A stretch of 64,000 bases of DNA. Origin: Candidatus Phosphoribacter hodrii. Its GTDB lineage: Bacteria > Actinomycetota > Actinomycetes > Actinomycetales > Dermatophilaceae. The DNA is taken from the NCBI GenBank assembly GCA_016707175.1, contig JADJIB010000001.1, positions 310,001 through 374,000 on the forward strand, read 5' to 3'. A program made the position numbers and the translations under genes. This document shows, one piece after another, positions 56,089-64,000 of the stretch (its first letter is position 1; each line of letters opens with the position of its first letter). The notes beneath the pieces are model-generated. The model was not told where the DNA came from. It made no database searches and saw nothing but the letters and a program-made list of their open reading frames with translations.

Positions 56089-56193
56089 GTGAAGTACCGG
56101 GTCGGCTTCGCTCCCGAGGCCGCCGAGCAACTGGTCGCGTTGCAGCGCTACCTCACCCCGATCGCCACGGCGGCTTCAGAGCGTCACGGTTGA
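56089..56193 (+). pseudogene. ParE/RelE toxin N-terminal fragment
   Basis: GTG 56089 reads MKYRVGFAPEAAEQLVALQR then YLTPIATAASERHG and stops. This closely resembles the first 30 residues of ParE-type toxins (MKYRVRFTPEAEEQL...). Full-length members have about 95 residues, so two-thirds are missing. Its GTG overlaps a TGA in another frame (GTGA), as expected from a lost antitoxin gene just upstream. The fragment now ends inside the 3' end of the GH3 gene. Confidence 0.55.
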
Positions 56194-58686
56194 ACTCAAC
56201 GGGATGTCGTCGACGCTGGTGCCGACCATGACGTTGAAGGTCCCCGGCTCGTGAGCCCAGCCAACTCCGTTCTGCCAGTGAGCAAACGCCCGTGCCGGCA
56301 CGCTGATCTCGACCGCCACGGACTCGCCCGCGTCAGCGCGCACCACCGCGTGACCCGCCAGCCAGCGCACGGGCCGGTCAACGCTGCTTTCGGGACGCGC
56401 CAGATAGACCTGGACCACCTGCTTGCCCCGGCGCGCGCCCGTGTTGGTCACCGTCACCCCCACGCGCACGTCGCCGCCGCTCGCCGCAACCTCCTCCACC
56501 ACCAGGTCGCGCAACTCCCACGTCGTGTAGCCGAGACCAAAACCAAAGGGGTATGCCGCCCGCGGCACCTCTCGCGGCTCATCCCCCAGCCCATCCCCCA
56601 GCCCCGCCCGCAGCCAGGCGCGGTAGCCGAGGTGGATCCCCTCGGCATACTCAAGCTTTCCGTCGACGGGAGTGACATCGAGGACCGGCACATCGGCCAT
56701 GCTCGCCGCCCAGGTCGTGGGCAACCGGCCACCCGGCTCAACCCGACCGAGCAGCACGTCGGCCAGCGCATTCCCCATCTCCTGCCCACCGAAGTAGGGC
56801 AGCACGATCGCCGAAACGTCGTCACGCCAGGGCAATTCGACCGGTGACCCGGAGTTGACGACCACCACGGTCGGGGTGCCCGTCGCCGCCACCGCCGCGA
56901 CCAGGTCGTCCTGTCGACCGGGCAGCCGCAGGTCGCTGCGGTCGAAGCCTTCAGACTCGACCTGCGCGTTGGTCCCGACGACGACGATGGCCACGTCCGA
57001 GGCGGCTGCGACAGCCACCGCGTCCGCGATCCGAGCCTCCGGGTCGGTGTCGGACGGCGCCACGCCCAGGGTGATCCCGAACGCGCCATCGGTCGTCTCC
57101 TGCATGATCGCCAGGTCGAGCTCAAGGACCACATCGACGGGCCGCCCGGCAGTGACCGACACAGCAACCGGAGCCACCGCCTTCGGCGGGTCGAGGATGT
57201 TGGCTCCCACGTCGGTGCTGTCGCCGACCGCCACATCGTCCAGCACCAGCGCCCCGTCCACGCTGATCCGCCCGCGGCCGATCGACGCGAAACCCACTGT
57301 CACATCACCGTTTTCGGTCGGCGTCCACCGGCACGACAACTCCAGCACCGACGCCGTCAGGGTCGGAGCGTTGCCTGCGAAGAACACCAACGAGGTCGCG
57401 AACCGGTCCTCTCGCATCAACTCGACACCAGCATCGTCGAGGAAGCGCACCAACACACCAGGCCCACCGGTCGACGGATTGGTCAGCTCCGCCAACGGCA
57501 GCGCCGTGATCCCCATCGCCGCCACCGCCCCGAGCCGATAGGTCACCTCGGCGTCCGGCAGCGCCGCGACAATCCCCTCCCACGGGCTGACGACGCGCTC
57601 CGGGATGACCGTCGCCGACCCGCCGCCCTGGGTCCGCGCGGCCACCGCGTTCTGACCGATCACCGCGACCCGACGCAGCCGCGCCACATCCAACGGGAGC
57701 ACCCCATCGTTGGCCAACAACACCGTGCCCTCGGCCGCCGCCTCCCGCGCGAAGGCGACGCCGTCCTCGACCCGCAGCAAGCCTCCAGCATCAGCCGGCC
57801 CACCGGCATACGACTCAAGCGCCCCGACCCGCTGCGCGAGCGTCAACAACCGCGCGACCTTCCGGTCGATCGCCGCCTCCGACACCCGCCCGTCCCGGAC
57901 CGCCTCGACCAACGCCGCACCCCACGCCCCGTCCGGCCCGGGCATCGCCAGGTCCTGCGACGCCGACGCGGCGGCAACGCTGCGGACCGCGGTCCAGTCG
58001 CTGATCACCACCCCGTCGAAGCCCCACTCGGAGTTCAGCGGCGTCTCCAACAGGTCGTTCTCCGACGCGGTCACCCCGTTGATCGAGTTGTAGGACGACA
58101 TCACCACCCACACCCGCGCCTCGACGACCGCCTTCTCGAACGCCCGCAGATAGACCTCGCGCAGCGTCCGCTCGTCCACCTCGCTGCTCGCGGTGAACCG
58201 CTCCGTTTCATACTCGTTGGCCACGTAGTGCTTCACCGTGGCCCCAACGCCGTTCTCCTGCACCCCCATCACGTATGCCGCGGCCAACTCCGCGGTCAGC
58301 CACGGGTCCTCGCTGAACGCCTCGAAATGCCGGCCACCCAGCGGCGACCGGTGCAGGTTGATCGTCGGGCCGAGCACGACATCGACGCCCTTGCGCCGGG
58401 CCTCCTGCGCCGAAACATTGCCATAGCGCCGCGCGATCTCCGGGTCCCACGACGACGCCAGCGCAGTGGCCGACGGCAGGTTCAACGACGGCGAGCGCTC
58501 ATCCCACAGCGGTCCGCGCACTCCCGACGGCCCATCCGAAAACACTATGGACCGCAACCCGATTCGCTCGATCGGCCACGTCGACCAGGTGTCCCGGCCG
58601 GTGAGCAGCCTGACCTTCTCCTCCAGGGTGAGCACCGCGATGAGCGCGGTGTGAGTCGCCCCAACCATCTCGTCCTGCGATGTCAT
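56176..58686 (-). CDS. Glycoside hydrolase family 3 beta-glucosidase-like enzyme with PA14 insert
   Basis: The 836-residue cytoplasmic enzyme has the GH3 barrel with GPTINLHRSPLGGRHFEAFSEDP, GVGATVKHYVANEYETER (KH motif) and the nucleophile region GFDGVVISDWTA (Asp near residue 229). The second domain (ANDGVLPLDVARLRRVAVIGQNA, GSPVELPW) is interrupted near residues 400-530 by a PA14-type carbohydrate-binding insert. A fibronectin-like C-terminal domain follows (VTNTGARRGKQVVQVYL). No signal peptide is seen, so imported oligosaccharides are the likely substrates. Confidence 0.94.
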   Translation of the reverse strand: MTSQDEMVGATHTALIAVLTLEEKVRLLTGRDTWSTWPIERIGLRSIVFSDGPSGVRGPLWDERSPSLNLPSATALASSWDPEIARRYGNVSAQEARRKGVDVVLGPTINLHRSPLGGRHFEAFSEDPWLTAELAAAYVMGVQENGVGATVKHYVANEYETERFTASSEVDERTLREVYLRAFEKAVVEARVWVVMSSYNSINGVTASENDLLETPLNSEWGFDGVVISDWTAVRSVAAASASQDLAMPGPDGAWGAALVEAVRDGRVSEAAIDRKVARLLTLAQRVGALESYAGGPADAGGLLRVEDGVAFAREAAAEGTVLLANDGVLPLDVARLRRVAVIGQNAVAARTQGGGSATVIPERVVSPWEGIVAALPDAEVTYRLGAVAAMGITALPLAELTNPSTGGPGVLVRFLDDAGVELMREDRFATSLVFFAGNAPTLTASVLELSCRWTPTENGDVTVGFASIGRGRISVDGALVLDDVAVGDSTDVGANILDPPKAVAPVAVSVTAGRPVDVVLELDLAIMQETTDGAFGITLGVAPSDTDPEARIADAVAVAAASDVAIVVVGTNAQVESEGFDRSDLRLPGRQDDLVAAVAATGTPTVVVVNSGSPVELPWRDDVSAIVLPYFGGQEMGNALADVLLGRVEPGGRLPTTWAASMADVPVLDVTPVDGKLEYAEGIHLGYRAWLRAGLGDGLGDEPREVPRAAYPFGFGLGYTTWELRDLVVEEVAASGGDVRVGVTVTNTGARRGKQVVQVYLARPESSVDRPVRWLAGHAVVRADAGESVAVEISVPARAFAHWQNGVGWAHEPGTFNVMVGTSVDDIPLSSTVTL

Positions 58687-58716
58687 CCCCGCGCCTCTCC
58701 CTGACTGGTCAACTGG

Positions 58717-59376
58717 TCATCGAACCCGCCGCAACGATCCCTCGTCGAGGTGATACTCCGCGTCCGCCTGATCGGCGCACCACGAGTCATGCGTCGCCAG
58801 CAGCACGACCGCCCCCGCGTCAGCCTCGGCGCGCAACAACGCCACGATCGTCTCGCGGGTCGCCCCGTCCAACTCGCTCGTCGGCTCGTCCGCGAGCAGC
58901 ACGCTGTGTCGCAACGCCAAGGCCCGCGCGACCCCGACCCGCTGCTGCTCGCCGCCGGACAACTCCTCAACCAGGTGGTTGCCCGACTCGGCCAGCAGCA
59001 CCGACGCGAGCGCCGCGTCCGCCCGCGCGTGCGCCTCCCCCGCGCCGACGCCGTGCATCAGCAGCGGCACGACGAGGTTCTCCCGCGCCGTCAGGGCCGT
59101 CACGAGGGCGACCCCCTGCGGCACGAGGACGATCCCCGCACGCGCCGCGGCGACCCGATCGCCTACTGGCGCAGCGGCATACATCACCGTCCCTGACGTC
59201 GGAGCGAGCGCGCCGGCGAGGATCCACAGCAAGGTCGACTTGCCTGCCCCCGACGGTCCGGTGAGCGCGGTCATCGTCCCCGGCGCGAGCGCGAGCGCGA
59301 CGTCGTCCAGGACCCGCCGCCCGTCACTCAACTCGTAGACGACGCCCGTCGCCACCAGCGGCCGGGCGGCCCGCAT
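58717..59376 (-). CDS. ABC transporter ATP-binding protein (LolD/MacB-like)
   Basis: The 219-residue ATPase has Walker A TGPSGAGKSTLLWILAG, a Q-loop (IVLVPQGVALVTALT), signature LSGGEQQRVGVARALA, Walker B VLLADEPTSELD and the switch His in LATHDSW. It belongs to the MacB/LolD group that drives FtsX-type permeases. ATG 59376 is preferred. The frame extends to 59454, but that would include the palindrome at 59428. It is divergent from the permease, and a second ATPase follows that permease, so the exporter may use two different ATPase subunits. Confidence 0.88.
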   Translation of the reverse strand: MRAARPLVATGVVYELSDGRRVLDDVALALAPGTMTALTGPSGAGKSTLLWILAGALAPTSGTVMYAAAPVGDRVAAARAGIVLVPQGVALVTALTARENLVVPLLMHGVGAGEAHARADAALASVLLAESGNHLVEELSGGEQQRVGVARALALRHSVLLADEPTSELDGATRETIVALLRAEADAGAVVLLATHDSWCADQADAEYHLDEGSLRRVR

Positions 59377-59427
59377 CACGTCGGTCGGCACGGCTCCCGC
59401 TCCTCCTGCCTGCCAGTGGGTATGCCG

Positions 59428-59438
59428 TGTACGGTACA
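59428..59438. promoter_or_regulatory. Short perfect palindrome between divergent ABC genes
   Basis: TGTACGGTACA is a perfect 5-1-5 inverted repeat 41 bases before the permease start and about 50 bases before the preferred ATPase start. It is directly preceded by an octamer copy (GTATGCCG). A divergent operator is plausible, but the regulator is unknown and no regulator gene adjoins. Confidence 0.4.
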
Positions 59439-59479
59439 GGCGCGGGCGCCGCACCGACCGTGCCGCACGGGGAGGGCAG

Positions 59480-62400
59480 ATGTTGGGAGCGTTGCGCTAC
59501 CGACGAGCACAGGCCGTCGTCGTCGTCGTGCTCTCGGCCCTCGTCACGGCGTGCCTCGTGCTCGCTCCCCTCTACACCCGGGCACTTGAGCAGTCGTCGG
59601 TCACCACCCTCCTGCGCGCCGCCACTCCGACAGAGTCCGGCATCCGCTTGGCCTCGTTCAGCTCGGCCGAGCCCGGCATCGCGCTCGACCCCGACGACCT
59701 GGCCGAGCTCATCCCGAGCGGCATCCGCGCCCGCTACGGGACGGCGATCGCGGCGACGTCGGTGGGCGTCCGGCGGATGCCGCTGGGGCCAGAGCCCGGC
59801 GGGGTGCTCCTCGCCCGGGACAACGCCTGCGCTCACGTCACCTTCCTCGAGGGTCAGTGCCCGAGCGCCGCCGGCGAGATCGCCGTGTCCGCCGACCAGG
59901 CCAAGGTCTATGAACACGCCATCGGGACAGCCGTGTTCGTCGGCGAATTCGACGGCGCCGTCAGCCTGCCCACCGCGTCCCCCCGCACCACCCTCCACGT
60001 CGTCGGCATCTACGAACAGGTCGACGGGAGCTACTGGTTCGGCGAGCGCCTGACCGGGCAGGCCTCTGCCAGGCTCGGATTCGACACAATGCTCACCCCT
60101 CTGACCACGCTCACCGAGCGGGTGACTGCCGTCGACGGCCAGTTGACCACGTGGTTCGAGCGGCACTACGCCCTCGATCTGCCGCTGCTCACCGACACCG
60201 TGGGAGTCGATCAGATCGGCCCGCTCGGAGCGACCGTGGCCGACCTCGTCCGTTACCCGATGGGCGTCGAACGATCCGGCACCCATGTCGCCGACACCGT
60301 CACCGCGCGCAGCGGCCTGCCCGCGATCGCCGAGCAGGTCCGCGTCGGCAGCGCCCAGGCCGGCATCACGGTGCCGCTGCTCATGGCCCAGGCGAGCCTG
60401 CTGCTCGTCGCTGTCCTCTGGCTGGTCCTCGTCGCCGCCGCCGACCAGCGCCGCAGCGAGGTCGCCGTGGCCCGGCTGCGCGGCCGCGGCTCGCGTGGCG
60501 CCCGCCGGATCCTGCTCGCCGAGACCCTCCCACCGATCATCCTCGGCGCTCCTCTGGGAGCAGCTCTCGCGGCGGGGGCGGTCTCGGCCGCACGGCATAC
60601 CTTGCTTCCGTCCCAGCCGCCCTTCGAGGTGCCGGTCGGAGCGGTCGTCGCGCTCGCCGCAGCGCTCGCGCTCATGCTCACTCTCGCGGTCGTCTCGGTC
60701 CGGAGGGTATGCCGCGAGCCCGTCGCCGCCTTGCTGCGCACCGTCCCGCCGCGGCGGGGAAGCGTGCGGCTGGGCGTCCTCGAAGCGATGCTCGTCGCGG
60801 CGGCTGCGGCGGCGTTCGTCGCCTTGGTCACCGGATCGGTCGGCGGCGCGGTCGGGCAGATCGCGCCGACCCTTCTCGCGCTCGCTGTCGGGGTGATCGC
60901 GGCGCGCGTCCTGTCGGCCGTCCTCGCCGCCGGGGGCCGGCGACTCCTGCTCGCCGGACGGTCGACGTCAGGTGCTGCCTTGCTGACCGCCAGCCGCCGC
61001 GGGACCACTCGGTGGCTCGTCCCTGTCGTCACCATTGCGCTGTGCATCGTTGTCGTCAGCGCGGATTCGCTGGCCGTCGGGGCTCGCAACTGGAGCGATC
61101 GGGCCGGCGCAGAGGTGGGTGCCGCCACCGTGCTGACCCTCGACTCCGCCGACCTGTCCGCCGTCGCCGCAGCAGTGCGGGCCGTCGACCCGACGGGCGA
61201 GCACGTCACGCCGGTTGCCCTCCTGCAGCCGGCCGCGGAGGGCGGCACGACCACCGTCGGCGTTGTCCCGGGGGCATTCCGTCGGATCGCCCTGTGGCCC
61301 GGAGTCGACGTCGCCGCCCTGCCGTGGGACCGGCTCACGGCCCCGACCGCTCCCCCGTTGGTTGCCACCGGGAGCCGGATCTCCTATCACGTCACCGCTC
61401 CGGCCTTGACGGTCGTCGGGCCCGCGATCCGGCCAGCCCCGACCTCGTTGGCCCTGGCCCTGCGCGTCGTCCGAGCCGACGGGTCGGTCGAGTCGGTCCC
61501 CCTCGGGACGATCCCCGCGTCTGGCATTGATGCCGATCAGGAGATCGCCGCCGGCTGCTCGGAGGGCTGTCGGATCAGCGGGATCGGGGTCCTCGGCCCA
61601 CCCGGAGCGGCGGGCGTTTCCGGCACCGTGGCGGTGAGCGAGTTGGCCGTCGACGGGCGCCCGTTCGACCTCGGCGGCGCAGGCTCGTGGCACGCACCGG
61701 CGCCCGTAGACCCGGGCGGAACTCCCTCGGGCGGAGCCACGGTCAGCGGGAGTTTCGCGCCCGGATCGACCACGCTGACCTATGACACCAACGGCGCCGA
61801 CAAGGCGTTCCTCGCTCACGCCTCGCGGCCCGAGGTCGTGGTCGCGCTGACCACCCCGACCTCCACACCGAGCGCCACTGCCGCCACCTTCGGTGGGTCC
61901 TACGTCGACGGAAGCTCGCTGTTGCTCACGTCCGCTGGCGGGGTGGCATTCGTCCCCGGCGGCCCCGCCGCAGCGAGCATCGTCAACCTCGACAACCTGC
62001 TGGCCCAGGGATGGCGCGGGCGCGGGTCGGCCACGCTCACGGCATACCTCGACACGGCCGACCCCGACGCGATCGGGCGAGTGACAACGGCCTTGCAGGC
62101 CAACGGGATTCACGTGGTGGCGACGCGGCATGCGGCGGCGGTGGCCGCGGCATACGGGGAGACCGCAGCCGCGTGGAGTCTCAAACTGGCCCTTGCGGTG
62201 GGTGTCCTGGCGATCCTTGTCGCCGGGGTGGGGATCGTCGTCCTCGCTTCGACCGCCCGTCGCGCCCGCAGCCGTGACTATGCCGCGCTGGCCCTCGTCG
62301 GGCAGCGTCCCCGCAGCCTCGCGCTGCTGGCCCAGCTCGAGACCGTGCCCGTCATCGTCGCGTCAGCGCTGCTCGGCGCCGCTGTCGGGTGGTGGGCGGC

Positions 62401-62593
62401 CCCGGTGGCCGTGTCGATGATGCCGCTCTTCCCGGCCGCGTCGGCGACCTTCCCCCTCGACCTGCGCACGGCGGTGCCGCCCGCGCTCGTCGCCGGCCTC
62501 GGCGGCCTGGTCGCCCTCACTCTCGTCGGCGTCGCGACAAGCCACGCGGCCGCGCGCCGGGCCGATCTGCAGCAGTTGCGGGAGGCCGGATGA
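59480..62593 (+). CDS. FtsX-like ABC transporter permease
   Basis: The 1037-residue membrane protein has an N-terminal helix (QAVVVVVLSALVTACLVLAPLYTRALEQSS), a large extracellular region, four helices near residues 295-520, a second large extracellular region (about 530-880), and three C-terminal helices ending SHAAARRADLQQLREAG. This duplicated FtsX layout is typical of actinobacterial lipoprotein- or peptide-related exporters of unknown substrate. ATG 59480 follows GGGAGGGCAG. Its TGA overlaps the ATG of the downstream ATPase, so they form a complex. Confidence 0.92.
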   Translation: MLGALRYRRAQAVVVVVLSALVTACLVLAPLYTRALEQSSVTTLLRAATPTESGIRLASFSSAEPGIALDPDDLAELIPSGIRARYGTAIAATSVGVRRMPLGPEPGGVLLARDNACAHVTFLEGQCPSAAGEIAVSADQAKVYEHAIGTAVFVGEFDGAVSLPTASPRTTLHVVGIYEQVDGSYWFGERLTGQASARLGFDTMLTPLTTLTERVTAVDGQLTTWFERHYALDLPLLTDTVGVDQIGPLGATVADLVRYPMGVERSGTHVADTVTARSGLPAIAEQVRVGSAQAGITVPLLMAQASLLLVAVLWLVLVAAADQRRSEVAVARLRGRGSRGARRILLAETLPPIILGAPLGAALAAGAVSAARHTLLPSQPPFEVPVGAVVALAAALALMLTLAVVSVRRVCREPVAALLRTVPPRRGSVRLGVLEAMLVAAAAAAFVALVTGSVGGAVGQIAPTLLALAVGVIAARVLSAVLAAGGRRLLLAGRSTSGAALLTASRRGTTRWLVPVVTIALCIVVVSADSLAVGARNWSDRAGAEVGAATVLTLDSADLSAVAAAVRAVDPTGEHVTPVALLQPAAEGGTTTVGVVPGAFRRIALWPGVDVAALPWDRLTAPTAPPLVATGSRISYHVTAPALTVVGPAIRPAPTSLALALRVVRADGSVESVPLGTIPASGIDADQEIAAGCSEGCRISGIGVLGPPGAAGVSGTVAVSELAVDGRPFDLGGAGSWHAPAPVDPGGTPSGGATVSGSFAPGSTTLTYDTNGADKAFLAHASRPEVVVALTTPTSTPSATAATFGGSYVDGSSLLLTSAGGVAFVPGGPAAASIVNLDNLLAQGWRGRGSATLTAYLDTADPDAIGRVTTALQANGIHVVATRHAAAVAAAYGETAAAWSLKLALAVGVLAILVAGVGIVVLASTARRARSRDYAALALVGQRPRSLALLAQLETVPVIVASALLGAAVGWWAAPVAVSMMPLFPAASATFPLDLRTAVPPALVAGLGGLVALTLVGVATSHAAARRADLQQLREAG

Positions 62594-63555
62594 CTCGCGC
62601 CGAGGTCACCCGCGCCCAGGTCACCCGCCCCCAGGTCACCCGCGCCCACGCGATCACGACTGTGGGGCTGGTCCACATCTACCGGTCTGAGGGGCACGAT
62701 GTCGCTGCCCTGTCTGGGGTCGACCTCAGTGTCCGCGCGGGCGAGGTGGTCGGGCTGCTCGGTCCGTCGGGGTCGGGGAAGTCGACGTTGCTTGCGCTGC
62801 TCGGCGGTCTGTTCCGACCGAGCGCAGGCAAGATCTTCGTTGGTGACCGCGAGCTATCCGCGCTCACCGCAGCCGAATTGGATGACTTCCAGGCGAGGGA
62901 TACGTCGCTCATGCTCCAAGGGGCGCGACGCAACTTCGTGCCCTATCTGACGGTGCGCGAGAACGTCGAGTTTGCGCAGGCGCAGGCCCGCCGGCTCGGC
63001 GCGCAGGTCGACCCGGTCGAGCGGACCCTGGGCCTCGTCGGGGCGAGCGACTTCGCCGACGCGCGCCTGGGTCGCTTGTCGCAGGGACAGGCCCAGATGG
63101 CGGCGCTTGCCGTGGCGATGGCACCGTCGCCTGGGGTGCTGTTGGCCGACGAGCCGACCAGCGCACTGGACCGGCGCGCTCGCGAGGTCATCATCGAGGC
63201 GTTATTGCGGATCAACGCGGAGCAGGGCACGACTGTCGTTGTCGTCACCCACGACCCCGAGGTCGCCGCCCGCCTCCCGCGCACGGTGACGATCCGCGAC
63301 GGCCGGATCGGGGGTGAGGGCCGCAGCGGCCAGGAGTATGCCGTCGTCACGGCCGACGGGTTCGTGCCCCTTCCCGTGCATCTGCGGGAGGAGTTGCCGC
63401 CGGGCACGCTGTTGCGCATCGAGCGGGTCGAGAACGGCTATCTGTTAGCTCCCGAGGTCTTGGGTCATGAGGTCTTGGGTCATGAGGTCTTGGGTCATGA
63501 GGTTTTGGGTCATGAGGTTTCGGGTCACGAGTCGGACGGTGCGACAGGCGCTTAG
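62590..63555 (+). CDS. ABC transporter ATP-binding protein with repetitive N- and C-termini
   Basis: The 321-residue protein has an N-terminal VTRAQ-type repeat (VTRAEVTRAQVTRPQVTRAH) before the ABC domain. Walker A LLGPSGSGKSTLLALLGG, a degenerate signature LSQGQAQMAALAVAMA, Walker B VLLADEPTSALDRRA and the switch VVTHDPEVA are present. After the domain an unusual 70-residue tail has GQEYAVVTADGFVPLPVHLREELPPG and then five repeats of LGHEV. It overlaps the permease (ATGA) and should energise it. The repeats at both ends look like replication-slippage products. Confidence 0.9.
   Translation: MTRAEVTRAQVTRPQVTRAHAITTVGLVHIYRSEGHDVAALSGVDLSVRAGEVVGLLGPSGSGKSTLLALLGGLFRPSAGKIFVGDRELSALTAAELDDFQARDTSLMLQGARRNFVPYLTVRENVEFAQAQARRLGAQVDPVERTLGLVGASDFADARLGRLSQGQAQMAALAVAMAPSPGVLLADEPTSALDRRAREVIIEALLRINAEQGTTVVVVTHDPEVAARLPRTVTIRDGRIGGEGRSGQEYAVVTADGFVPLPVHLREELPPGTLLRIERVENGYLLAPEVLGHEVLGHEVLGHEVLGHEVSGHESDGATGA
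63454..63528 (+). repeat. Tandem 15-bp repeat encoding LGHEV units
   Basis: Five units of GAGGTCTTGGGTCAT or close variants run head to tail. The first three are identical, the fourth has GAGGTTTTGGGTCAT and the fifth GAGGTTTCGGGTCAC. All stay in frame at the C-terminus of the ABC ATPase. Copy number probably varies. Confidence 0.9.
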
Positions 63556-63757
63556 GGCGTGCCGACGCGGTCGGCCGCGCCGTTGGGCGCCGGTGAGGTG
63601 GGACGACTCGCCCGACTGACCAGCCGACTGCGGCAGACGGCGACGGCTGACGACGACAGCCGACCGTCAGATCGTTATCATTCTGTGATGTGTTTGCCTG
63701 TGGAAGAGGCTGTTTGAGACCTATTGCCTGTCAGTGGTCGCTGTTAGCGTCGGGGTT

Positions 63758-64000
63758 ATGGACAGCAGCGAAGCGACTCGTGACTCGGCATCTCGCCGGG
63801 CTGAGATTCGTGCTGCGACGAGGACCGTCGCTGAGTTGGTGGCGTCGTTGTGGCAGGTCCAGGGTGGCGAGTTGGGGGCCTTGTTGGGTGAGTTCGACGC
63901 TCTTGCTGCGGTCGCGTGCGGTGCCCGGGTCGCCGTCGTTGGTGAGGCGGAGTCTCGTGGTGAGATCGCGGCGTCGCAGGCCGGGTCGACGGCCGGGTGG
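63758..64000 (+). CDS. DUF222 domain protein, N-terminal part (truncated by window edge)
   Basis: ATG 63758 opens a frame of 81 codons to the window end with no stop. TVAELVASLWQVQGGELGALLGEFD and AVVGEAESRGEIAASQAGS match the N-terminus of DUF222-HNH proteins (RAEIVA-type helix and Ser-rich turn). Codon choice (many GCT, GGT, TTG) is less GC-biased than in the neighbours, hinting at acquisition. The 202 bases upstream hold no gene; TGTGATGTGTTTGCCTGTG near 63684 is AT-richer and could hold the promoter. Confidence 0.7.
   Translation, partial: MDSSEATRDSASRRAEIRAATRTVAELVASLWQVQGGELGALLGEFDALAAVACGARVAVVGEAESRGEIAASQAGSTAGW

Noticed and set aside
54571..56193. Integrated genomic island at tRNA-Arg
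   Set aside because: No integrase and no repeated tRNA 3' end were seen. The proximity of toxin-antitoxin genes alone is not enough.
63454..63528. CRISPR-like array
   Set aside because: The 15-bp units are directly adjacent without spacers and stay in the coding frame.

Overview
The window is a high-GC (roughly 70% G+C), densely coding actinobacterial chromosome segment with many 4-nt start/stop overlaps, GTG starts, an RpfB, DUF222-HNH genes and a protein O-mannosyltransferase. Gene content and order resemble the Mycobacterium tuberculosis Rv0984-Rv1019 neighbourhood (mscL, fmdB, 5-formyl-THF cyclo-ligase, UDP-glucose pyrophosphorylase, moeA/glp, rimJ, Rv0996-like, pmt, rsmI, metG, tatD, rpfB, ksgA, ispE, pth, rplY, prs, glmU, tetR). 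The lineage may be a micrococcal one such as Intrasporangiaceae/Dermatophilaceae, but this is inferred from style and not demonstrated.

Layout. 1-2.6 kb: end of a cell-surface polysaccharide export operon (Wzt tail, Wzm, two glycosyltransferases, one internally deleted). 2.6-3.9 kb: pth and rplY. 4.1-9.2 kb: a block of decayed glycosyltransferase, methyltransferase and acyltransferase genes that separates rplY-pth from their usual neighbours glmU-prs. It carries a 1.2-kb direct duplication of the acyltransferase/prs 3' ends. 9.2-13.3 kb: prs, glmU, a lipoprotein, tRNA-Gln and TetR. 13.3-16 kb: an ECF-type sigma factor with a membrane and Thr/Pro-rich extension, then a MarR gene with a perfect palindromic operator. 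16-23.8 kb: ABC-F, ispE, rsmA, rpfB, tatD and metG on the minus strand. 23.9-25.4 kb: an AbiE-type toxin-antitoxin pair. 25.5-35 kb: bacterial PH-domain proteins, SRPBCC, rsmI, CPBP protease, CDF transporter, PMT, an LpqC-like esterase and a DUF222-HNH protein. 35-42 kb: tRNA-Ala, an AI-2E family transporter, then a minus-strand operon UGPase-glp/moeA-moaC-moaB-rimJ-SepX/GLPR that links molybdopterin-type enzymes to cell division. 41.9-50.3 kb: cyclo-ligase, penicillin acylase, K+/H+ antiporter, FmdB, MTAP, SAF/CpaB, MscL and TauE. 50.3-54.3 kb: a giant helicase-nuclease. 54.6-56.2 kb: tRNA-Arg followed by an HTH-MNT/HEPN toxin-antitoxin locus and a ParE fragment. 56.2-64 kb: GH3 glycosidase, a FtsX-type ABC exporter with two ATPases, and the start of another DUF222-HNH gene.

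Two window-wide signals stand out. First, the octamer GTATGCCG/CGGCATAC occurs about 91 times by hand count, against about 2 expected from base composition. It is evenly split between strands, lies mostly inside genes, is accommodated by rare codons, and sometimes forms inverted-pair hairpins. This is a DNA-uptake-sequence- or HIP1-like property that no annotated gene explains. Second, about a dozen genes carry single-base frameshifts, mostly at G/C runs. These look more like residual long-read consensus errors than biology, and they change how several genes should be read.
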